DNA from: Pseudomonadota bacterium
GTDB taxonomy: Bacteria > Pseudomonadota > Gammaproteobacteria > Burkholderiales > Burkholderiaceae_C
Assembly (NCBI GenBank): GCA_023438115.1
Contig: JAEZEB010000370.1
Span: 1 to 6,232 of the forward strand
Direction: 5' to 3'
Length of the DNA stretch: 6,232 nt
The notes beneath the pieces were generated by a model. The model saw only the letters and a program-made list of their open reading frames with translations, did not search any database and was not told where the DNA came from. The position numbers and the translations under genes are program-made. Each line of letters starts with the position of its first letter. Position 1 is the first letter of the stretch. Of the stretch, positions 1-4,889 are shown in pieces.

Positions 1-341
1 GGCGTGGGCTCGGGCTTCGCTTCGGCCACGGCCGGCGCGGACGCGGCCGGCGTGGCGGCGGGCGCGGTCACGCGGCCGGAAGCCACGGGCGACTGCGGCA
101 GCGGCGGCAGCGGATGGACCTGGTTGCGGTCGGGGATCTCGATCGGGAGGTCCACCGCCACGGGGCGGGGCTGGGTGTCGAAGAGGAGCGGGAAGCCGAC
201 CACCGCCGCGAGCACGAGCACGACGGCGCCTATCAGGCGGTGGCGCGCACGGCGGCGCAGGGCTTCGATGCTTTCGGCGGGGGAGGATGCCGCCGCCACC
301 GGCTCGTCGACCTTTTTCTTGCGCGACTTGAACAAGGCCAT
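1..341 (-). CDS. DedD-like SPOR-domain cell division protein, N-terminal part (partial at window edge)
   Basis: Reads from ATG at 341 leftward off the window; 113 residues are visible and no stop is reached. The start is MALFKSRKKKVDE, a short basic cytoplasmic head. A single hydrophobic segment follows at about residues 36-54 (LIGAVVLVLAAVVGFPLLF), then a Pro/Ala/Val-rich linker. This is the layout of inner-membrane DedD/FtsN-like proteins: cytoplasmic tail, one membrane helix, a periplasmic linker, and a C-terminal SPOR domain that binds denuded septal peptidoglycan. The SPOR domain itself would lie outside the window, so the name rests on the N-terminus and on position directly after folC, where betaproteobacteria commonly carry this gene. 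It starts nine bases after the folC stop with no clear Shine-Dalgarno, suggesting translational coupling. It could be another single-pass protein with a Pro/Ala linker, but I consider that unlikely. Confidence 0.8.
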   Translation of the reverse strand, partial: MALFKSRKKKVDEPVAAASSPAESIEALRRRARHRLIGAVVLVLAAVVGFPLLFDTQPRPVAVDLPIEIPDRNQVHPLPPLPQSPVASGRVTAPAATPAASAPAVAEAKPEPT

Positions 342-350
342 GGTGAGGGG

Positions 351-1637
351 TCAGCCGAGGTGTTGGGCGGACAGGCGGGGCACGCCGTGCGTGAGGACGC
401 CGCCCACCGTGTAGAACGATCCGAACACGAGGATTCTATCAGTGGGCTCAGCAGCAGCCACCGCGGCGCGCAGGGCTTCCTCGGGGCTGGCATGCGTGCT
501 CGCAGGCACCTCGCGGTGGCCCGGCTGCGCCTGCCACTGCGCCTGCAGCGCCGCGGCGGTGGCAGCGCGCGGCGTCGGCAGGTCCGTGAAGTACCAGCGG
601 TCCACCAGCGGACCGACCTTCGCGAACATGGGCGCGAGGTCCTTGTCCGCCATCGCGCCGAAGACCGCATGCGTGGTGGGAAAGAAACCCATCGCATCCA
701 GGTTGGCGGCGAGCGCGGCCACCGAATGCGGGTTGTGCGCGACGTCCAGCACCAGCGCGGGCTGGCCCGGCACGATCTGGAAGCGCCCGGGCAGCTCCAC
801 CATCGCCAGGCCGTTGCGGATCGCCTGCGCCGTGACGGGCACCCGCTGGCGCAGCGCCTCGAAGGCCGCCAGCACGCCGGCGGCGTTGAGCAGCTGGTTG
901 GCGCCACGCAGCGCCGGATAGGCCAGGCCCGCATAGCGGCGGCCGCGCCCGGCCCAGGCCCATTGCTGCTTGTCGCCGGTGAAGTTGAAGTCGCGGCCCG
1001 ACAGCCACAGGTCGGCGCCGAGCGCCTCCGCGTACTGGATCACGCTGTGCGGCGGCACCGGATCGCTCACGATCGCGGGCTTGCCTTCGCGCAGGATGCC
1101 GGCCTTCTCGCGGCCTATGCTTTCGCGGTCGGGACCCAGGTACTCAACGTGGTCCACGTCGATGCTGGTGAGGATCGCGCAGTCGGTGTCGACCACGTTC
1201 ACCGCGTCCAGCCGCCCGCCCAGGCCGACCTCCAGGATCACCAGCTCGAGATCGCTCGCGGCCAGCAGCGAGAGGATCGCCAGCGTGGTGAACTCGAAAT
1301 AGGTCAGCGTCACGCCCTCGCGCGCCGCCTCGACGCGCTCGAAGTGCGGCACCAGCGCGTCGCCCTGCACGATGTCGCCCGCGATGCGGCAGCGCTCCTC
1401 GAAGTGCACCAGGTGCGGCGAGGTGTACACGCCCGTGCGGTAGCCCGCCTGCAGCGCGATCGCCTCCAGCATCGCGCAGGTGGAGCCCTTCCCGTTGGTG
1501 CCGGCCACCGTGACCACCGGCGCCTCGAAGCGCAGGCCCAGCCGCGCGGCCACGCCCCGCACGCGTTCCAGGCCCAGGTCGATGCTCTTGGGATGCAGGC
1601 GCTCGCAGTGCGCGAGCCAGTCGCTCAATTCCTTCAT
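351..1637 (-). CDS. folC: Bifunctional dihydrofolate synthase / folylpolyglutamate synthase
   Basis: FolC adds L-glutamate to dihydropteroate and then to folates, using ATP, in the cytosol; it is a Mur-ligase-family enzyme. The 428-residue product shows the family motifs in order: N-terminal SIDLGLERV (18-26), P-loop GTNGKGST (46-53), TSPHL (72-76), LEVGLGGRLDAVN (135-147), SIDVDHVEYLG (158-168), and REKAGI (176-181), whose K178 is the likely carbamylated lysine. LPGRF (282-286) and LDVAHNPHS (297-305) belong to the middle/C-terminal junction, and FGSFYTVGGV lies near the end. Length is typical for the family. I chose ATG at 1637 (MKELSDWLAHCERLHPKSID), which aligns with the usual FolC N-terminus. 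Upstream in-frame ATGs reaching 1688 would add a non-family extension overlapping the divergent gene. It is followed closely by the dedD-like gene, so they are probably cotranscribed. In many betaproteobacteria accD precedes folC; here a divergent arsC-like gene sits there instead. Confidence 0.96.
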   Translation of the reverse strand: MKELSDWLAHCERLHPKSIDLGLERVRGVAARLGLRFEAPVVTVAGTNGKGSTCAMLEAIALQAGYRTGVYTSPHLVHFEERCRIAGDIVQGDALVPHFERVEAAREGVTLTYFEFTTLAILSLLAASDLELVILEVGLGGRLDAVNVVDTDCAILTSIDVDHVEYLGPDRESIGREKAGILREGKPAIVSDPVPPHSVIQYAEALGADLWLSGRDFNFTGDKQQWAWAGRGRRYAGLAYPALRGANQLLNAAGVLAAFEALRQRVPVTAQAIRNGLAMVELPGRFQIVPGQPALVLDVAHNPHSVAALAANLDAMGFFPTTHAVFGAMADKDLAPMFAKVGPLVDRWYFTDLPTPRAATAAALQAQWQAQPGHREVPASTHASPEEALRAAVAAAEPTDRILVFGSFYTVGGVLTHGVPRLSAQHLG

Positions 1638-1677
1638 CCCCGCATTGTCCCGCGTGCGGCGTCCTATCATCGGCCGC
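1638..1677. promoter_or_regulatory. Short divergent promoter region between folC and the arsC-like gene
   Basis: Only 40 bases separate the two start codons, so any promoters for both directions must sit here or inside the coding regions. On the plus strand TATCAT (1665-1670) matches the sigma70 -10 consensus at 5 of 6 positions and ends only 7 bases before the ATG at 1678. On the minus strand GACAAT (1649 to 1644) is a weaker 4 of 6 match, 6 bases before the folC ATG. I find no well-spaced -35 for either. TTGTCC (1645-1650) is the closest for the plus strand but has only a 14-base spacer. The boxes are seen in the sequence; their activity is inferred. Confidence 0.4.
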
Positions 1678-2034
1678 ATGGCGATCACCCTCTACGGCAT
1701 TCCCAATTGCGACACCGTCAGGAAGGCCCGCGCGTGGCTGGGCGAGCGCGGCGTCGACCACGCATTCCACGACTTCAAGAAGGCCGGCGTGCCGCCGGAC
1801 CGGCTCGATGCCTGGCTGGAAGCCGCCGGCGCGCAGCGCCTGGTGAACCGCCAGGGCGCGACCTGGCGCAAGCTGGACCCGGCGGTGCAGGCGGGCGCGG
1901 CCGACGTGGCCGGGGCGCGCGCGCTGATGCTGGAACAGCCCAGCGTGATCAAGCGCCCCGTGGTGGAGTGGGCCGACGGATCCGTGACCGTGGGGTTCCA
2001 GCCCGAGGACTGGGCGGCGCGCACCGGCACCTGA
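1678..2034 (+). CDS. ArsC/Spx-family (YffB-like) thioredoxin-fold protein
   Basis: A 118-residue cytosolic protein of the ArsC/Spx/YffB family. It opens with the beta-strand and motif ITLYGIPNCDTVRKARAWL: the single cysteine C11 occupies the ArsC active-site position, followed by DTVRKA as in YffB-type members. Later family landmarks are DFKKAGV (32-38), VNRQGATWRKL (56-66) and IKRPVVEW (91-98), with R93 in the place of the anion-contacting arginine of ArsC. There is no second cysteine, so the CxxC redox switch of Gram-positive Spx is absent. True ArsC enzymes use glutaredoxin and one cysteine, but YffB-type members are not proven arsenate reductases in general, and no ars operon genes (arsR, arsB) are nearby. 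I therefore give the family and no symbol. The start is chosen at MAITLYG because the family begins there; upstream frame residues look non-family. No Shine-Dalgarno is visible. Confidence 0.88.
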   Translation: MAITLYGIPNCDTVRKARAWLGERGVDHAFHDFKKAGVPPDRLDAWLEAAGAQRLVNRQGATWRKLDPAVQAGAADVAGARALMLEQPSVIKRPVVEWADGSVTVGFQPEDWAARTGT

Positions 2035-2035
2035 A

Positions 2036-2051
2036 GCGGGAAAATTTCCGC
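2036..2051. repeat. AT-cored imperfect palindrome just after the arsC-like stop
   Basis: GCGGGAAAATTTCCGC has outer arms GCGG/CCGC and an inner AAA/TTT pairing, with two mismatched symmetric positions. The centre leaves almost no loop, so it is a poor hairpin and not a recognisable intrinsic terminator. It could be a protein-binding site or an AT-rich UP-like patch in front of the next gene, or chance. Confidence 0.25.
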
Positions 2052-2064
2052 GTCCATCCACCAT

Positions 2065-2087
2065 GTTTACCGTGGGTTTACGGTAAA
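2065..2087. promoter_or_regulatory. TTTAC-type operator candidate (inverted and direct repeat; CpxR-box-like)
   Basis: Two perfect 8-base arms, TTTACCGT (2066-2073) and ACGGTAAA (2080-2087), flank a 6-base spacer. The same stretch contains two direct copies of GTTTACsGT starting at 2065 and 2076, 11 bases or about one helical turn apart. The second copy lies in its own small palindrome, TTTAC-G-GTAAA (2077-2087). Read on the minus strand it gives GTAAA-N6-GTAAA, which fits the E. coli CpxR box pattern of two GTAAA units spaced 4 to 8 bases apart. It stands out as AT-rich in a GC-rich genome. It ends 27 bases before a -10-like box, about -40 to -62 from the expected transcription start, a normal activator position. 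The arrangement is seen directly; regulator identity is inference. Confidence 0.5.
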
Positions 2088-2114
2088 GCTCTGCCGGACC
2101 GCCGGGGTGCTGTC

Positions 2115-2120
2115 TAAACT
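2115..2120 (+). promoter_or_regulatory. -10-like box for the glycine-zipper protein gene
   Basis: TAAACT lies 31 bases before the ATG at 2152 and matches the sigma70 -10 consensus at 4 of 6 positions. Expected start of transcription is near 2127, giving a leader of about 25 bases. No good -35 is present at 16 to 18 bases (the local sequence is CTGCCGGA), which would suit an activator-dependent promoter with the TTTAC element immediately upstream. Confidence 0.4.
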
Positions 2121-2151
2121 TTCAGCACCAGCAGTTCCCACGAGTCCACCC

Positions 2152-2874
2152 ATGAAACAGACCCTTCTCCTTGCCGCCCTCGGCCTCGCCGCCGCGGGCG
2201 CCGGTGCACAGGAAGTCGGACGCGTCATCTCCAGCACGCCCGTGATCCAGCAGGTCGCGGTGCCGCGCACCTATTGCAACCAGCCCAGCTACGTCGCGCC
2301 GCCGCCCACCACGGGCGCGGGCGGCCTGATGGGCGCCATCGCCGGCGGCGCCATCGGCAGCACGATCGGCGGCGGCACCGGCACGGCCGCGGCCATCCTG
2401 CTCGGCACCGTGGGCGGCGCGATCGTCGGCAACAACATCGAGGCCGGCAACCGCGCCCCGCAGGCGGTGCAGACCTGCGGCACCGAGACCACCTACGAGA
2501 ACCGCACCGTCGGCTACAACGTGGTGTACGAGTACGCCGGCCGCGAATACAGCACGCAGCTGCCGCAGGACCCGGGTCCCACCATCCCGCTGCAGGTTTC
2601 GCCGGTGGGCAGCACGTCCTCGTACGCGCCCGCGCAGGCGGCCGCCCCGGTGACGGCGCCTCCCATCGCCTCCGCCGTGCCTATTGCCGTCGCGCCGCAG
2701 GTGGTCCCCGCGCCGGTGGTGGTGCAGTCGTATACGACCTACCCGGCCTACCCCGCGTACCCGGCCTATGCCCCCGTGTACCGGCCCTACCCGATCGGCG
2801 TGTCGCTGAACTTCGGCTTCCATGGCCATCGCCACGGGCACCGGCACCACGGCCACCGCCGTCATCGCCACTGA
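2152..2874 (+). CDS. Exported glycine-zipper (17 kDa surface antigen-type) envelope protein with His-rich tail
   Basis: 240 residues. Residues 1-19 are a Sec signal peptide (MKQTLLLAALGLAAAGAGA, probable cut AGA|Q). There is no lipobox cysteine at the cut, so it is probably periplasmic or outer-membrane associated and not a lipoprotein. Residues 55-95 are a glycine zipper (GGLMGAIAGGAIGSTIGGG, then GTVGGAIVGNNIE), the two-helix motif of the Rickettsia 17 kDa antigen/SlyB-like family. The conserved C-terminal part follows, GYNVVYEYAGREYSTQLP and DPGP, at about 121-143. Cysteines C42 and C109 flank the zipper and could form a disulfide. Residues 150-190 are Pro/Ala/Val-rich, 197-214 Tyr-Pro-rich with three YPA units, and the last 17 residues (224-240) hold 9 His, 5 Arg and 3 Gly. 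I chose ATG 2152 because it opens the signal peptide; an upstream ATG at 2107 would bury it. Molecular function in this family is poorly defined. Confidence 0.85.
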   Translation: MKQTLLLAALGLAAAGAGAQEVGRVISSTPVIQQVAVPRTYCNQPSYVAPPPTTGAGGLMGAIAGGAIGSTIGGGTGTAAAILLGTVGGAIVGNNIEAGNRAPQAVQTCGTETTYENRTVGYNVVYEYAGREYSTQLPQDPGPTIPLQVSPVGSTSSYAPAQAAAPVTAPPIASAVPIAVAPQVVPAPVVVQSYTTYPAYPAYPAYAPVYRPYPIGVSLNFGFHGHRHGHRHHGHRRHRH

Positions 2875-2894
2875 GGCGCGCCGCGGCGCATGCG

Positions 2895-2925
2895 AAAGGG
2901 GCAGCCGGGCTGCCCCTTTTCTCTT
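2895..2925 (+). terminator. Rho-independent terminator of the glycine-zipper gene
   Basis: A perfect 11-base stem, AAAGGGGCAGC (2895-2905) and GCTGCCCCTTT (2909-2919), closes a CGG loop and runs into TTTTCTCTT. It begins 20 bases after the stop at 2874 and separates this gene from ppnP-argG. Confidence 0.92.
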
Positions 2926-2960
2926 GGCGCCGCCGCGGCAGGGGCGATCCGGGGGTGGCC

Positions 2961-2966
2961 TAAAAT
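2961..2966 (+). promoter_or_regulatory. -10 box of the ppnP-argG promoter
   Basis: TAAAAT matches the sigma70 -10 consensus at 5 of 6 positions and sits 30 bases before the ppnP ATG, predicting a leader of about 24 bases. No convincing -35 hexamer is seen at normal spacing (the region there is GCAGGG-like). It lies after the preceding terminator, so the pair very likely has its own promoter here. Confidence 0.55.
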
Positions 2967-2996
2967 CGCGGGTTTCCCCCAGCCGGCATCTTCCCC

Positions 2997-3314
2997 ATGA
3001 CCACCGAGAAATTCAGCGCCGTGTCCGTCGCGACGAAGGCCAACGTGTACTTCGACGGCAAGTGCGTCAGCCACTCCATCACGCTGGCCGACGGCACGCG
3101 CAAGTCGCTGGGCGTGGTGCTGCCCGCCACCCTGACCTTCACCACCGCGGCCGCCGAGATCATGGAATGCGTGGCCGGCTCCTGCGAGTACAAGCTCGCG
3201 GGCAGCGACGAATGGAAGAAGTCGACCGCCGGCGACCAGTTCGCCGTGCCGGCGGACTCCAGCTTCGAGATCCGCGTGGCGGAGCCCTACCACTACATCT
3301 GCCACTACGGCTGA
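2997..3314 (+). CDS. ppnP: Pyrimidine/purine nucleoside phosphorylase (YaiE family)
   Basis: 105 residues, a small cytosolic single-domain cupin-like protein. PpnP enzymes split purine and pyrimidine nucleosides with phosphate to give the base and (deoxy)ribose 1-phosphate, a salvage reaction. Family features are visible in order: NVYFDGKCVSHSI (16-28), the GTRKSLGVVLPATLTFTT strand region, EIMECVAGSCEY, and the C-terminal DQFAVPADSSFEIRVAEP and YHYICHYG. The ending closely parallels E. coli YaiE (NVPGHSEF...VAEPTSYLCRYL). Length is close to the usual 94-105 residues. It starts at the only sensible ATG, just after a -10 box, with no clear Shine-Dalgarno (the preceding bases are pyrimidine-rich). 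argG begins eight bases after its stop, so the two are probably one transcript. The substrate range here is inferred from the family only. Confidence 0.92.
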   Translation: MTTEKFSAVSVATKANVYFDGKCVSHSITLADGTRKSLGVVLPATLTFTTAAAEIMECVAGSCEYKLAGSDEWKKSTAGDQFAVPADSSFEIRVAEPYHYICHYG

Positions 3315-3322
3315 TCGATCCC

Positions 3323-4654
3323 ATGAGCACCATCCTCGAAAGCCTGCCCCTCGGCCAGAAGGTCGGCATCGCCTTCTCCGGCGGACTGGACACCAGCGCC
3401 GCCCTGCACTGGATGAAGAAGAAGGGCGCCCTGCCCTACGCGTACACCGCCAACCTGGGCCAGCCCGACGAGCCGGACTACGACGCGATCCCGCGCAAGG
3501 CGATGGAATACGGCGCCGAGAAGGCGCGCCTGGTCGACTGCCGCAAGCAGCTGGCGCACGAAGGCATCGCCGCCCTGCAGTCCGGCGCCTTCCACATCTC
3601 CACCGGCGGCCTGACCTACTTCAACACCACGCCCCTGGGCCGCGCCGTCACCGGCACGATGCTGGTGGCCGCCATGAAGGAAGACGACGTCCACATCTGG
3701 GGCGACGGCAGCACCTTCAAGGGCAACGACATCGAGCGCTTCTACCGCTACGGCCTGCTCACCAACCCGGCGCTGCGCATCTACAAGCCCTGGCTGGACC
3801 AGGCCTTCATCGACGAACTCGGTGGCCGCGCGGAGATGTCGGCGTTCATGACGGCCGCGGGCTTCGGCTACAAGATGTCCGCGGAGAAGGCCTATTCCAC
3901 CGACAGCAACATGCTGGGCGCGACGCACGAGGCCAAGGACCTGGAGAACCTGAACTCCGGCATCCGCATCGTCAATCCGATCATGGGCGTGGCCTTCTGG
4001 AAGGAAGAAGTCGCGGTGAAGGCCGAGGAAGTGCGCGTGCGCTTCGAGGAAGGCCAGCCCGTCGCCCTGAACGGCAAGACCTTCGACGACCCGGTCGAAC
4101 TGATCCTGGAAGCCAACCGCATCGGCGGCCGCCACGGCCTGGGCATGAGCGACCAGATCGAGAACCGCATCATCGAGGCCAAGAGCCGCGGCATCTACGA
4201 GGCCCCGGGCCTGGCGCTGCTGTTCATCGCCTACGAGCGCCTGGTCACCGGCATCCACAACGAGGACACCATCGAGCAGTACCGCGACAACGGCCGCAAG
4301 CTGGGCCGCCTGCTGTACCAGGGCCGCTGGTTCGATCCGCAGGCCATCATGCTGCGCGAGACGGCGCAGCGCTGGGTGGCGCGCGCCGTCACGGGCGAAG
4401 TGACGCTGGAACTGCGGCGCGGCAACGACTACTCGATTCTGAACACCGAGAGCCCCAACCTCACCTACGCGCCCGAGCGGCTGTCGATGGAGAAGGTGGA
4501 GAACGCGCCCTTCTCGCCGAAGGACCGCATCGGCCAGCTGACCATGCGCAACCTGGACATCTCCGACACGCGGGACAAGCTGGGGATCTACAGCAAGGCC
4601 GGCCTGCTGGTCACCGGCGGCGACGCGCCCCTGCCCTCGCTGGGCAAGGACTGA
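3323..4654 (+). CDS. argG: Argininosuccinate synthase
   Basis: 443 residues. ArgG joins citrulline and aspartate with ATP to make argininosuccinate, the penultimate step of arginine biosynthesis, in the cytosol as a tetramer. The ATP pyrophosphatase loop AFSGGLDTSAAL is at residues 17-28 (SGGLDTS 19-25), and the second signature GDGSTFKGNDIERF is at 127-140. Length and sequence match the long E. coli-type ArgG (about 447 residues) and not the roughly 400-residue form of many other bacteria. The C-terminal oligomerisation region is intact through GGDAPLPSLGKD. The start ATG is eight bases after the ppnP stop, with only a weak purine stretch before it, so translation may be coupled to ppnP. I see no ARG box (the paired 18-base ArgR operator) upstream. 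A strong terminator follows. Confidence 0.98.
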   Translation: MSTILESLPLGQKVGIAFSGGLDTSAALHWMKKKGALPYAYTANLGQPDEPDYDAIPRKAMEYGAEKARLVDCRKQLAHEGIAALQSGAFHISTGGLTYFNTTPLGRAVTGTMLVAAMKEDDVHIWGDGSTFKGNDIERFYRYGLLTNPALRIYKPWLDQAFIDELGGRAEMSAFMTAAGFGYKMSAEKAYSTDSNMLGATHEAKDLENLNSGIRIVNPIMGVAFWKEEVAVKAEEVRVRFEEGQPVALNGKTFDDPVELILEANRIGGRHGLGMSDQIENRIIEAKSRGIYEAPGLALLFIAYERLVTGIHNEDTIEQYRDNGRKLGRLLYQGRWFDPQAIMLRETAQRWVARAVTGEVTLELRRGNDYSILNTESPNLTYAPERLSMEKVENAPFSPKDRIGQLTMRNLDISDTRDKLGIYSKAGLLVTGGDAPLPSLGKD

Positions 4655-4667
4655 GCGCGCCTCACGC

Positions 4668-4679
4668 CTTTCGCGAAAG
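4668..4679. repeat. 12-base perfect palindrome overlapping the argG terminator stem
   Basis: CTTTCGCGAAAG is a perfect palindrome whose right half (4676-4679) is also the start of the terminator's left arm. The two structures cannot fully form together in RNA. Most likely incidental. Confidence 0.35.
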
Positions 4680-4705
4680 CGGCCCTCCGGGGCCGCTTTT
4701 CTTTT
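4676..4705 (+). terminator. Rho-independent terminator of the ppnP-argG unit
   Basis: A perfect 10-base stem, AAAGCGGCCC (4676-4685) and GGGCCGCTTT (4690-4699), closes a TCCG tetraloop and is followed by TCTTTT. It starts 22 bases after the argG stop. Confidence 0.93.
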
Positions 4706-4719
4706 GGCTGCTCAAGCAT

Positions 4720-4745
4720 CCGGAACCCTTACGGGTAATTCCCGG
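4720..4745. promoter_or_regulatory. Nested palindrome upstream of the ABC transporter operon (operator candidate)
   Basis: Outer arms CCGGAA (4720-4725) and TTCCCGG (4739-4745, one extra C) enclose ACCC-TTAC-GGGT (4725-4736), a second inverted repeat. The element lies about 36 bases upstream of the -10-like box TATGAT and just after the argG terminator, so it is not a terminator of argG. Its size fits a dimeric regulator such as a LacI-, GntR- or LuxR-type protein, but I cannot name one. Confidence 0.4.
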
Positions 4746-4780
4746 CCCCGTGCCTCTGGCGAACCCCTTTCGTGTGATCG

Positions 4781-4786
4781 TATGAT
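4781..4786 (+). promoter_or_regulatory. -10-like box of the sugar ABC transporter operon
   Basis: TATGAT matches the sigma70 -10 consensus at 5 of 6 positions. TGGCGA (4757-4762), 18 bases upstream, is a poor -35 (3 of 6). Transcription would start near 4793, leaving a leader of about 97 bases before the binding-protein ATG. The poor -35 suggests regulated expression; this is inference. Confidence 0.45.
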
Positions 4787-4812
4787 GATTGCGCAGCCTG
4801 CCGCCAAGCACG

Positions 4813-4860
4813 GACGGGCGCAATGCTGTTGTTCCGCCGGTGGCGGGGGAGCGTGCCGTC
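4813..4860 (+). other. Predicted leader stem-loop before the binding-protein gene
   Basis: By hand, GACGGGCGC (4813-4821) can pair with GCGTGCCGTC (4851-4860) as nine pairs with one bulged G and one G-U pair. Inside it, CCGCC (4834-4838) pairs with GGCGG (4842-4846) around a GGT loop. The Shine-Dalgarno is left unpaired downstream. Chance structure is common at this base composition, so this is only a candidate; it matches no riboswitch class I recognise. Confidence 0.3.
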
Positions 4861-4878
4861 GGCCGTCAATCCCAACCA

Positions 4879-4884
4879 AGGAGG
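4879..4884 (+). promoter_or_regulatory. Strong Shine-Dalgarno fixing the binding-protein start
   Basis: AGGAGG lies five bases before ATG 4890. It is the only consensus-strength ribosome binding site in the window and selects this start over the upstream in-frame ATGs at 4782 and 4785, and over the ATG at codon 5. Confidence 0.9.
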
Positions 4885-4889
4885 CAACC

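Noticed and set aside
1638..1688. Longer folC start at 1688
   Set aside because: The added 17 residues (MIAMRPMIGRRTRDNAG) do not resemble the FolC N-terminus and would overlap the start of the divergent gene.
1678..2034. Arsenic resistance locus
   Set aside because: Only a YffB-like single-cysteine family member is present; no arsR, arsB or acr3 gene is nearby, so arsenate reduction should not be assumed.
114..2117. A 667-codon open frame on the plus strand across folC and dedD
   Set aside because: It is antisense to folC and dedD, is rich in Arg/His/Gly/Ala as expected of a GC-rich shadow frame, and shows no recognisable domain, whereas the minus-strand frames carry clear family motifs.
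2274..2963. Alternative plus-strand frame overlapping the glycine-zipper gene and its terminator
   Set aside because: It is an Arg/Gly/His-rich shadow frame that runs through a strong terminator, while the main frame has a signal peptide and a known domain.
3305..4258. A 317-codon minus-strand frame opposite argG
   Set aside because: Antisense shadow of argG with His/Ala/Val/Gly-biased composition and no motifs.
4757..4772. Sigma54-type promoter (TGGCGA region)
   Set aside because: The required GC at the -12 element is absent at correct spacing.
4773..4788. CRP-like half site TGTGA in the transporter promoter
   Set aside because: The second half (GATGA after six bases) does not match TCACA, and the site would overlap the -10 box.
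4782..4889. N-terminal extension of the binding protein from ATG 4782, with a CCC tripeptide
   Set aside because: It would place 36 extra non-hydrophobic residues before a good signal peptide, and the consensus Shine-Dalgarno points to ATG 4890. The ATG at 4782 also overlaps the -10-like box.
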